64,000 nt of DNA from NCBI RefSeq assembly GCF_037975245.1, contig NC_092565.1:5030499-5094498 (forward strand). The letters run 5' to 3'. The notes below the pieces were generated by a model, which saw only the letters and a list, made by a program, of their open reading frames with translations, was not told the origin of the DNA and ran no database searches. The position numbers were made by a program, and so were the translations under genes. This DNA comes from Apostichopus japonicus (lineage: Eukaryota; Echinodermata; Holothuroidea; Aspidochirotida; Stichopodidae). Positions 1-12,900 of the stretch are shown in pieces. How positions within the stretch are numbered: the stretch's first letter is position 1; every line of letters begins with the position of its first letter.

Positions 1-1733
1 ATGAGAGGCATGTTTTAGCATGCAAATGGCAGTGTTGTGATATAAGTTTTAACGGATGTCAAACGTGCTTCTCTCTCTATGACGAAAGAAGAAGAAGACA
101 AAGGTCGCAAATGACTAAGTACAAGTTATATCTAACCAGTCGCGTATACAGGAAGCTGTAAGAAAATTTCGTAATTTTCAAACTGTTGGTCGCTTTCTGT
201 CGCATTCTGTCGACATTTCACTTTTTATGTCAAACGTTCAACGTTTTAGCTCCAAATTTCGATGAATGATCCTCCTCCATCGATTATGCATGCGGAGCCG
301 TATTTCTTATTGTTATACAGTTATAAGGTGAAGGGGGCAGAAACACACTCTTGACACGCTTCTTCTCAAAGTGAGAGTGCAGTTGGCCACTATGACCGAC
401 CCCATCCGCCCCCCCCCCTCTCCCGTCGAAAATTGGCCTATAACATACACGAATTAATGAGAAGGTACCGTAATGGAAGTTGTAAGTGTATCGTGCGCGG
501 AGGAGTATTTAAGAACTCGCCGCACACTGCTCGACGGATCACGAAGCCGCCTCGACCATCGTTACGCGGAATGGGAGGGGGGGGGGGGCATAGTCGGACA
601 AAATGTGCGGCGACTGATCACCGTGTATTTTGACAGTTTTTGATGTTGCGTTGGCATCGCATCAGTTAAACTGGACAAAGAGACCCCCCCCCCCCCGACT
701 GACAGTCGACAATGTACTGCGGAAGTCATCGACTAAAGAATTGCATCGGGTCGTGGTCAGTCGGGCAGTGTGCGGCGGGCTTTAGTTTCTTACTGTGGCG
801 GCCTCCTACTACTACTACGGCTCCTACTTCTACTACTTCTACTCGATACCACCACCACCAGAAGAGCGAAAAGGAGTAACCACGTTATCCAACGGATATT
901 CATGCTGCCTGTCCGAGGTTTAGGGAGCTTGATCAGAATACCTGAAAAGAAAGAATGTTGAAAGATAAAAAAAAATATATATATATATTTCTCGAAACAT
1001 CAAAAGACTTCAAACTACGAAAACCATGGCAAGAAGCTGAACCGTTTTTGTTTTAGTGGCGGATAACATGGTATGTTGGGACGATCTATAAAAAAATCAA
1101 ATGTAATTTATCATTTCAAACATGTGGCTAAATGTTATCAGGGCTATACTTGTCCATGTCTTCTATCTGGTATATCATGGACGGACACTTGGAGCATTGT
1201 ATCTTTTAAGTGGAGCTAAATCATTCTTCTCTGGCTGTTTGGAAGAATTGTTCATAGTAAAGACCGCCATCACATATAATATGTAGATCAATGATGATCG
1301 GGAATAGTTCTTTCTTAAAAGTCCTTGAATAAATAAAGTGCTACACAGCGTCGTATAGCTATTACCTTGGTGGCCCGATACTAAGGAACGCCCCCCCCCC
1401 CCCCCCCAAAAAAAAAACGAGCGAAAAGAGGCAACTATTCGCTAGTTTTACCACACTATACCGCAATAAGATTCGGTTTCCGCATCTCCTTGATGATAAT
1501 CAACATGTCACGTTTGAACGCAATTTGTCGTGTGTACTGTTTGTGTGTGTGTGTGCGTGTGTGTGTGTGTGTGTGTATGTTTGTGTGGGTGTCTCGCCTC
1601 TTGTATAAGGGCTCCTTTGCTCGGGGATATACCTTCCTCTCAAACCATGGCGTTTTGCGTCTGGCGTTGAACGTAAATAGACAGCAGCCATGTGTGATAA
1701 TATTCTGATATATACTTCGCATCAGCTTAGTCA
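1..1733. other. Intergenic sequence, no gene seen
   Basis: No exon-like open frame with splice sites was found. The stretch holds poly-C or poly-G runs near 410, 579, 685 and 1391, a short AT run near 975, and a GT-dinucleotide microsatellite at about 1540-1580. Short open frames here are low-complexity (proline, threonine-histidine or leucine runs from the simple repeats) and are not supported as genes. Confidence 0.6.
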
Positions 1734-2124
1734 ATATAGGCCAGGGTTGTCCAATCTTTTGCAGAGGAGGGCCACATGGAATGATTATGATGAGGGGGGG
1801 GGGGGCCACATGAATCCTACGCTCAATTTTTCGATTTTTTTTTGGCCCGAAGCACTGTTTTATTTTCCGTCCTTATAAAACAGATGAATAAAGTCCAGCC
1901 TCCCCCCCCCCCAACAGCCTCCGCTGAGAGTGTCACACAACTGACCTTTATGCAATTTTTGGACCCAGAAAGTTCGAATGTTGATTATATAGCTTCAAAT
2001 TGTTATCAATAAATCTGCTCACTAAAATTTCGCACCGTAGAGCATCTCTGGCGGGCCGGACGCAATCCTGCGGCGAGCCGGACTGTAGCCAGCGGGCCGT
2101 AGGTTGGGCAACCCTGATATAGGC
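1734..2124. mobile_element. hAT-like MITE with 8-bp target-site duplication
   Basis: The element runs 1742-2116 (375 bp). Its ends are inverted: CAGGGTTGTCCAA at the left and, read inward on the other strand, CAGGGTTGCCCAA at the right, one mismatch in 13. It is flanked by a perfect 8-bp direct duplication, ATATAGGC, at 1734-1741 and 2117-2124. CAGGG-type ends with 8-bp duplications are the signature of the hAT superfamily. There is no transposase frame inside, so it is a non-autonomous element. An internal poly-G run sits near 1795. Confidence 0.88.
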
Positions 2125-3104
2125 CTAGAAGCGATCTGGCAATATATAGCCTCTGTTTGACGTCAACATTTAAAGCGGCTGTTTATGATCTTCCTACAAG
2201 TTGCCTTATCAAGAATCAGATTGCACATCAACAGTTGATAATCATTCAACTTAGCAACATTTTAATATTGTTAATCCTTGACCCGATATCCAGGAGAACT
2301 TATAGTTTAACTCATTAACTAGGAAACTTTATTACCACATGAATCGATGTAGCGAAGAGAATTATCGATTCATACATTACCAACGAGTAAAAGTAATTCT
2401 AAATTGTTTGAGAATGACTGGATTTTTGCAAAGGGAGCAATCATATAAACATTCAAGAAAGAACGTTACCTTGAAAAAAAAACACAAAAAAAAACATACA
2501 TCGATACCCATATGTTGGCACTCAGTTAAAGACCCCATCGCCAAACAATTGACCGCCCCCCCCCCCCATCCCCCAACACCTCCATCAACACGGACTTTTA
2601 CACTGTGAGAAGCAAAATCACAACCATGCGGATAAGAAGTTACAATGAAAATCGCTATTGTCAATAAACTTTTGAGATTAATTATGAAATACTTTCCATA
2701 GGGAACATTTCTCCTAATTTGCCAAAATATATTTGACTTAGGACTCAGGGTTTAATTTCAAACTTTCAATCGACCTGCATGGCTGCAGTTTACTGCAGGC
2801 TACAAAGACATATAAGGAAAGATATAATGATACAAACAATATTGTTGTCTTTCTTCTTTATTAAAATAGGCCTCTTCTGGTGAGACAAATTGGGGAAATT
2901 ATTCTCTGTTTTGTTTTAGATGACCCAACCAAAATGAACAGAATTTTACTACACCGTTGACTTTACATTGGATGTCTTGACGCACCTTGGCTGTATTATA
3001 TATACTTGTTTTGCTTAACGGCTTTTGCAATTGCTGAATAGTATGATGTTTGATACTTCCATATATAATTTCGTATATCCTTCTAGCGTGATTCTTGAAG
3101 CGAA
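2125..3104. other. Intergenic sequence, no gene seen
   Basis: AT-rich unique-looking sequence with a poly-C run near 2556. Two overlapping short open frames around 2340-2660 are driven by poly-A and poly-C and lack splice or family support. Confidence 0.5.
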
Positions 3105-3983
3105 CAGGGGCGAATCCAAGATTTTTTTATATTTTTTTATAGTATAGGTGTGGCTCGTGGGGTCGTTGAAGCCGCCACTATGGAAAGCCATTTTAACATT
3201 TAATCGGGAATTTTAGATATCTGAAATTGTTTCTTATTTCAGATATCTGAAATTGAATTCGAGATATCTTAAATAGATTTCGAGATATCTGAAATTCTAA
3301 TTCAGATATCTGAAATTGAATTCGAGATATCTGAAATTGAATTCGAGATATCTAAAATAGATTTCGAGATATCTGAAATTCTAATTCAGATATCTGAAAT
3401 TCAATTCGAGATATCTGAAATTGAATTCGAGATATCCGAAATTGAATTCGAGATATCTGAAATTCTATTTCAGATATCTGAAATTGAATTCGAGATATCT
3501 GAAATTGAATTCGAGATATCTGAAAATGAATTCGAGATATCTGAAATTTTATTTCAGATATCTGAAATTGAATTCGAGATGTCTGAAATTGAATTCGAGA
3601 TATCCAAAATTCTATTTCAGATATCTGAAATTGAATTCGAGATATCCGAAATTGAATTCGAGATATCTGAAATTGAATTCGAGATATCTCGAATTCAATT
3701 TCAGATATCTGAAATTCCCTGGTATTTCGAGATATCTGAAATTGATTTTAAGATATCTGCAATTATTTGTAGATATCTTAAATAAATTGGAGATATCTGT
3801 CATTTAATTTGAGATATCTGAAATTATATTCGAGATATCTGAAATTCCTTATTAAATGTTAAAACGGCTTTCCATACGCCACCCGATGTTTAGGGGTATG
3901 AGAGCATATTTTCAACGTCTAAACGCACGGGGTTTCAAAGGGGGAAGGGGAAGGCGTACACCTCACACCCCTGGATGCTCCTG
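3105..3983. repeat. Dispersed repeat (CAGGGGCG...CTCCTG ends) interrupted by a nested element
   Basis: The outer segments 3105-3172 and 3883-3983 resemble a repeat seen again at about 46,625-46,745 (shared GTGTGGC...TCG-TGAAGCCG stretch and a CCCCTGGATCC/G end) and in a fragment near 62,680. The ends are roughly inverted (CAGGGGCGAATCC against CAGGAGCATCC), but no clear target duplication was found. The 698-bp element at 3179-3876 has inserted inside it, so it is the older layer. Family assignment is uncertain. Confidence 0.5.
3173..3882. mobile_element. TIR-flanked element made of a 21-bp tandem array
   Basis: The termini 3179-3213 and 3842-3876 are 35-bp inverted repeats with about 32 matches, both starting TATGGAAAGCC. 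A 6-bp direct duplication CGCCAC flanks the element at 3173-3178 and 3877-3882, as expected of target-site duplication. The interior (about 630 bp, roughly 30 units) is a tandem array of a 21-bp unit, GAGATATCTGAAATTGAATTC plus variants, with palindromic cores such as TTCAGATATCTGAA that could form hairpins. No transposase is present. Apparent open frames on both strands (repeating NSRYLKL-like or EISEIEF-like peptides) are a by-product of a unit length divisible by three. The most likely identity is a non-autonomous DNA transposon whose centre is a satellite. The superfamily is not determined. Confidence 0.85.
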
Positions 3984-4214
3984 GTAGAGTGATTGACCTT
4001 TGCTTCAAGTTACAATAGAAGGGGAGAGCAAGGGGGATCCTTCATTTTTGGGTCCCGCAGTTGAAACGTTTAGTCATATTCTTGGCCTGTTTGATAACAT
4101 TAGAAATAAAGCGGCTGACACAAGTATGGGGAAACTATTTTAAATCAGCACCATAACCAAGAACCCAATACCGTTAGGGCTGTTTTAACAAGACCGATCG
4201 CGGAAATTTCATGT

Positions 4215-4733
4215 TCAGAATGTTGTTATAGTCTGTATAAATGCAACACAGGAGGAAAGAGCAGAGACTATTTGGTAAAACCTGCTAAGTTGGGGTAACT
4301 GAAAATCACACATCTGCATGCCGTCTTCGAGGTGTTGCACCACTGTGGATGTAACGATAGTTGCAAAGCATATCTTTGTGAAATGCAGCGACGTATAGCC
4401 AGGAATTTGAAGGTAGAGGGGGGGGGGGCACTTTTTGCGATTGATATGGGGGATGGGTCTTTTAGATATATTTGAACAATTGAAGGTCCTAATAGATGCG
4501 ATCTGGTGTAATGTTTTGCCAGTTTCATCATTATCATATGATGTCATATTATCAGCAGATTTTGTTTCCTGTTTGAATTCTTTTACATGTTCTTTTAGCC
4601 TACATAATATATCAGAAAGACAAACATAGTGCTCTTTAACAACTTTTACAGTAGGATGATTCTTGTTTATTGTCCAATGTCTGGACTTCAATACATTTGA
4701 CGAACTTAACTGATGGACAATATAAACTTTCAT
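4215..4733 (-). CDS. Unrecognised open frame, doubtful gene
   Basis: A 172-codon open frame on the minus strand. The first ~75 residues have unbiased, protein-like composition including a KEHVKEFKQE helix-like segment. The middle is crossed by a poly-G run (read as PPP) and the end has no recognisable domain. No family was recognised and no convincing partner exons were found. It could be a chance frame, a decayed exon or part of an unknown gene. Confidence 0.12.
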   Translation of the reverse strand: MKVYIVHQLSSSNVLKSRHWTINKNHPTVKVVKEHYVCLSDILCRLKEHVKEFKQETKSADNMTSYDNDETGKTLHQIASIRTFNCSNISKRPIPHINRKKCPPPLYLQIPGYTSLHFTKICFATIVTSTVVQHLEDGMQMCDFQLPQLSRFYQIVSALSSCVAFIQTITTF

Positions 4734-5560
4734 ATTTTGTAAGACAGCCAGATGTGCAGTGGCCTAAAACAAATATCGTTATCGAAGTGTATTAGCAGTG
4801 TAATATCTATTATAGGAAGTGCGTATCACGCACGATTGCTAGCATAGCTTTATAACATGTTGTTCGTGCAACAACTTAGGACGAATCATAGAAAGGATGA
4901 GAACGAACGTTGTCGACGTCGTTGTGCATACGGTTCGTGACACCATAGAGTGCGGTTAGGTATAGGCAATATGTATTTTATTACGCAGTGGCCAACTGGA
5001 GGCTTGTAATAGGCCATAGGCTAAATTCAGCTAATTGCATCTGCCAAACTAAGTAAGTAGTTGAGTCAGTAGGCCTAAATGTAACTACGATTACAATCGT
5101 GTTAACGGAGTGGACGAGCAAGATCAGAAGAGCACTGACAAAATACCATGCTAAAAATCAACAGTTTTTAAACATTTTTTCGACACTGAAAGGGGGAGCG
5201 GTCGCTCCCCGTGCTCCCCCCTGGCTACGATCCTGGTGAAATGTAAGATGCTATTGCAAATATATGCTTACATAGGGACGAACTGTGGCGTAAGTTGCGA
5301 CCGTTGCTCTGTGATCCAACGTGCGGCGTTGGGTTTCGGCGCATTTGGACCTTGGAAGTAGCTACAGCAACCGTGTCTTTGGCATCTCAACCTGACGGCG
5401 CCTTCTGCGCGCTGCTTCCGAGGCGGTTTCCCGGTATTTCAATCCGCTCATGCGTAACCCCATCCCAATTCCTTACCCCCTCTCAATAAGCCACACCCCT
5501 GATGCAGAAGACAGGTTACGCCCACTCGCAGATTTTTTTTTTTTGAGTCACTGAACTATG
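4734..5560. other. Intergenic sequence with a repeat end
   Basis: No gene seen. At about 5190-5236 a GC-rich near-palindrome (GGGAGCGGTCGCTCCC) is followed by CCCCCTGGCTACGATCCTG, similar to the CCTGGCTACGCCTCTG end at about 9325-9340. This is probably a fragment of a dispersed repeat. Confidence 0.4.
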
Positions 5561-5689
5561 AAATCGCAAAATCTATTCGAGTCACTTCTGAATTTAAATG
5601 ACCAATAGCAATGGCCCATTACAACACATGCAGCCAATCACCATGCAAAGCAAACAAGAAACAATAGAAGTATAGATTTTTTTTATGAT

Positions 5690-6350
5690 TTCGTCAACAG
5701 TTCGACTGTGTACGTGCGAAATATTAAATATAGATGTTTTTATTGGTGAAAAATACTGTAAGAAAGATCTAAATATTTGAATAAAACAATTTAAATATTT
5801 TATTTTATAAAAATACGAGATCTAATTTGTTTGAAGAGATGGATATTAATGTCTTGTGCTATTCAAACTAAACAATATCTAAACATTTAACCCGATTAAG
5901 CTGTTTATATTCAGATACAAAATCTTAGTCATTAAATATCTGAGTTCAAATTACATTATAAACTTCCGATCTACGATATCTTAATTTCTATAGATAACTT
6001 AACATTACGATATTAACATATTCGGATATGATATCGCAATCATATGTCGACTATTAAGATCTAATATATTCAGATACGAGCTCTTAATATCTTTATTACT
6101 CAGCATTAATATGTTGACATATCGAAATAAAAGCATTAATATCTTGTAGTATCTAATCGTTAAGGTATTGGCATGTCGGGATTAAATATTACTATATGTA
6201 ATTATCTGACCATTGAGATTTTGTCATATCGATAAAATAGATCTTCAAATGAAACAACTATAGTATATTTTATGACCATCAGTTAGATGTTGAGATATCA
6301 AGATAAAAGTCCTTAATAACTAAATAAATTAGATTTAAGACATTAAGGTC
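5690..6350. repeat. Degenerate AT-rich repeat region
   Basis: The stretch repeatedly uses motifs of the kind ATTAATATGTTGACATATCG, AGATATTAA and GATATCTTAAT, in a way that suggests a very decayed tandem array, with a spacing of roughly 25-35 bp. Units are too diverged to align by eye with certainty. A short TTA microsatellite follows at about 6390-6410. No coding signal. Confidence 0.4.
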
Positions 6351-6410
6351 TTTCTATCATTATCGCAATTATTGTAAATTGAAAGATTTATTATTATTAT
6401 TATTATTATA

Positions 6411-9039
<2,629 letters not shown>

Positions 9040-9340
9040 TGTTATGTGCCTGTCGCCGCAACCCCAGGGTCAAGGGCGGCGGAACCGGGGGGCACAGGGA
9101 GCACGTCCCCCCACTTTTCCTCAGGTTAAAAATGTGCCCTTTTTCTACATAAAAATTGAGATGTCTCAAGTTAGCAAGAGGCCAGGGAACCAGAATGAAC
9201 ACTCGGGAAGGGCCGTTTCCGGCCATCTGAGGGGTTTGTAAAACCAAAAAATTTTCTTGTACGCTCCGCGCCAACCGATGGTGGCGCTCCGCTCAGATAG
9301 TCGTGCATACAACTTTGCAAATCCTGGCTACGCCTCTGAC
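9040..9340. repeat. Dispersed repeat with GGGCGGCGGAA end
   Basis: Begins with GTCAAGGGCGGCGGAACCGG followed by a poly-G stretch and GTGCCC motifs, and ends in CAAATCCTGGCTACGCCTCTG. The GGGCGGCGGAA end recurs in reverse orientation at 9690-9735, and the GTGCCCCCC/AAGTGCCC part recurs at about 55,805-55,925, so this is an interspersed repeat family. Class unknown. Confidence 0.5.
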
Positions 9341-9654
9341 TTTTAATGAATTTCTGTGGGTCAAACTCAAAGCTATTTCGAATGGAAAAAAAAAATGGTT
9401 AAGATATTAACAAGAAATAAACTCGAATTCGGAAGATTCCTACATTAGCAACTAGCATAATTACCTCATTTTGTCTCAAAAGAAAACTTGTTCCTTGTTT
9501 CCCAATTTGCACATTGGATATTGCAGTGCTAGTATGCATATTTTCCTTGAAGGGGGGGGGGGGGGGCGGGACGTTGATGGAGTGATGTGTATACGCAAAT
9601 AAGTTAATACAATAAGAGTTATCAAGGGTACTAAATATAAGGCTGCATCAGTCA

Positions 9655-9745
9655 AATCGAATTTCTGCAAAGTGCCCTTTGATGTCAGTGCCCCCCCCCC
9701 CAGATTAAAAGTGCTTCCGCCGCCCTTGCCCAGGGTTTACTGTTA
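9655..9745 (-). repeat. Second copy of the GGGCGGCGGAA repeat, inverted
   Basis: On the minus strand it reads CAAGGGCGGCGGAAGCAC then a poly-G run and GCACTGACATC, matching the start of the copy at 9068-9110. The copy is partial. It lies about 230 bp upstream of the phosphoglycerate mutase start codon. Confidence 0.5.
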
Positions 9746-9971
9746 TCCCCGGGTCCTTTTCCCCAAAGGGGAATTTCCCGGGTATTTTCCCGTGTCACTG
9801 CATTACTGGGATGGATCATAGACATATGTACAGCTCGACTTGCACGTACGCACATGTTTTTACGTTAGGGTAGTTTTGTACTCTGTTAGTAACACTGAGT
9901 AACAGTAATAGTGTACTACAGTAGCTAACCTCCGGTCTGGACCGCATTAATAATATCGAAAACCCACTACC

Positions 9972-12900
9972 ATGAATGTATGTTTGGTAGTTATCGACGG
10001 CTGGGGCTTGTCTGACGATTCGTATGGTATGTAACGATGCTTCTGTACGAAAAAGAACTTAAAAAAAAAAACTAAGTAAAGGTTATTGAGTTTCGTGGAA
10101 GTAGTCCCAATCCAACCTCCTGTATCAAAACAGTTTACATAGGCTAGGCCTAAGTTGCGGCTAAATAAGTCAAGCCAAAGCAAGTGGGCATTCTAATCTT
10201 ACTCAACAGCCGCTAGGACCAGATATCAAAGTAAGCACCGCAGAAAGTTTGATGTGATTGAAGATGGAAGGGTAGTTGAAAACAGTCCTTAGGAAGAATG
10301 GTATTTGTGTGGGGGTTCACTGGTGCGGTATGTGTACCGTGGGTTCTGCAGGGTGGATAAAGCAAAAAAGGGTCAGGGACCAGGTATGTTTGCCAGGTGC
10401 CAAAATATTCTTGTTTGGAGAAATTAATCAGTGGGAGGTGGATCTAAGAGCACATGAATTTGGCTCACAGGATGCAGTGCCTTGGTGTATGAGTTTATGA
10501 CGTAACAAACTTATTTAGACCATGTTTGACCACCAGCTAGCAAACAAATAAAGCTCTGTCTGCTTTGAGGATGTAAATATATCTTTCTCACTGAGATTTT
10601 GACAGAAAAAGCCTTCCAAATTTCACATATGTAACTTAACTCCTTTGAATATATACTTTGTGCTGTTTTTAAGGGCTCATCTAGTGCCAAAGCATTGCCA
10701 AAGTTGCATTAGTTTCCACCTTTCTAATACAGTAAGTGAGTAAATTTATAATGTGTACATATCACTATCTGTATGAAAGTTTAATTAGTGCCAATTTGAT
10801 TAGCCGGCCAAGTAACTGAGATTATACTTGCACTTGACATACCCTTGTCCTGCTTTAATATGTCAGTATCCTTAATATTATGATTGAAAGTGATTTGCCC
10901 CTGGCCTTTTGTTGCACATTTTTACCTGGAGAAGGATTGCTCATGAAGGGATTGAGGAACTTTTGCCAAACACCCATCTCTCATCTCCCAAGTTTCTTTC
11001 TGTAATGTTCATTGGACTACTGTGGCTCTTTCTTTCTATTAAACAGGTAATGCCATAAAAAATGCAGACACCCCAGTTATGGATGAACTTTGCCAGACTT
11101 CTGGCAAGTTTGTTTCTCTTGATGCATCTGGTTTGGCAGTAGGCCTACCGGAGGGTCTGATGGGTAACAGCGAGGTTGGCCATCTTACGATAGGTGCAGG
11201 GAGAGCGCTCTATCAGGTTTGTAATTTTTGCTCACGGTATTTCTCCGATTCTGTAAAGTCTAATAATTTCAGTATATACTTCACTTTCTGTGCTATTAGT
11301 TTTTAGATATTAGTTGCTCCACGTCAGGACCTTAGACCTTGATGCTCGTTCTGGTCTTATGCCTGTCATCCTTCGAATTAGCTCACAGTTAGTGATAAAA
11401 CTCAGCTTCCTATGCGGCAGGTTGTAGTCAACTCAGTTATTCCATAAAAAGGATTTGGTTGATGGAGACTATTTTTGAGATGACTTGGAAAAAGTTTAAA
11501 GGTTGAAATTGAAAAAAAGGACCTTTTTCAAATCTATCAGGTTCAGTGTGTTTGGAGCAGAAACAGAAACCTTCTCAAAACTGTTTTCAACATTTGCCAA
11601 GACGATTACACTCATTTCTAATTTTTGATGACAAAACAAATAGCCCAAATATAACCAGATGCTCTAAAATCTGTCTTTATAATCTCTTAACCGTTGATAT
11701 ATCTTGTTTGAACAGAGCATTGTTGAGATCAATTTTGCGGTAAATGACGGAAGTCTGTGGCAGAAGGAGGCATTTGTCAAAGCTTGCGAGAGAGCCAAAA
11801 GTGGTAATGGACGACTACACTTCCTTGGTCTGGTAAGTAGATCTGGGATATATATATCATTTTTTTTCATATATTATTTTTAATCTTCACTTAGCAAATT
11901 TGGGCAACACAAGTGTGTTAGCATCTGTTTTAAAACAAGATTCACTAGCAATTTGCCGCGAAATGTTTTTGCAAATTCAACATTACGATTTAATAACAAA
12001 AGTACAATGATACATATGGAGTTTGATGTATTTTACACTGTGAGAAAAATTGTTCTTTTTATTTGTTGTCCAATAATCATGGTTTTTTAAAGAAAAGCAT
12101 TGTAAAGTTTTGTCACTATATATTCATGCGTGAATAAGTTTTGTTCAAGACCAGGCGACTAGCATTCTTAAATCAAGGGATGGTGTTTTTTGTGATGCTT
12201 TTATTCAAATTAACAAAAGTACAATGATACATATAGAGTTTGATGTATTTTACACTGTGAGAAATTATTCAAATTTGCTACGAGGCTTCTTAGAACTGTT
12301 CCCTGTCACCTCTATACATGCTATATGTATCCTTTGTAACTTTAGTCAATATTACATGTGCATATATGGTGAACCTTTTTTTTTTGTGAAGGAACAAATA
12401 AATGATATGAAATTTACCAAAACGTCCATAATTCTGTCTCCGCTGTCAGGTCAGTGACGGTGGTGTGCACTCTCACATTAGCCACCTGTTCTCGTTGCTA
12501 GAGGGCGCTAAATCCCACGGAGTACCCTCTGCGTTTGTGCAATTCTTTGCTGATGGCAGGGACACCAGCCCCACGAGTGGAGGTGCGTCTAGGTCAGCGG
12601 TCCGGTAATCTTTCAGATTCACAAAAACCACATGAGGACTGCCCACTGCCAATCAGACCTCCACCCCTCAAAATTCGATGCTCACAATTCATGAAAGCTA
12701 GTGTTCGACCGTGGACGTGGCAAGCTCTGAAAACTGTACATAAATTGTCTGACATATGCAAATAGAAATTCAGTGATTCACTACAAATGATTTAGCAAAC
12801 CCATTTAATCGGTGGTGGTGCCCATAGTTTGAGGATCACCGTTCTATATCCCATCTGTTTCCTCTTTATTCCTGTGTTTTGATCTTGGTGTACTAACATT

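Noticed and set aside
3421..3807. Open frames on both strands encoding repeated NSRYLKL- or EISEIEF-like peptides
   Set aside because: They follow the 21-bp tandem array. The unit length is divisible by three, so every stop-free frame stays open. Not a gene.
4215..4733. A firm gene call for the 172-codon minus-strand frame
   Set aside because: No recognisable domain, no partner exons and a poly-G run in the middle. It is kept only as a low-confidence entry.
12535..12765. 76-codon frame overlapping mutase exon 4
   Set aside because: It is out of frame with the DGRD-containing exon and runs into intron and MITE-like sequence.
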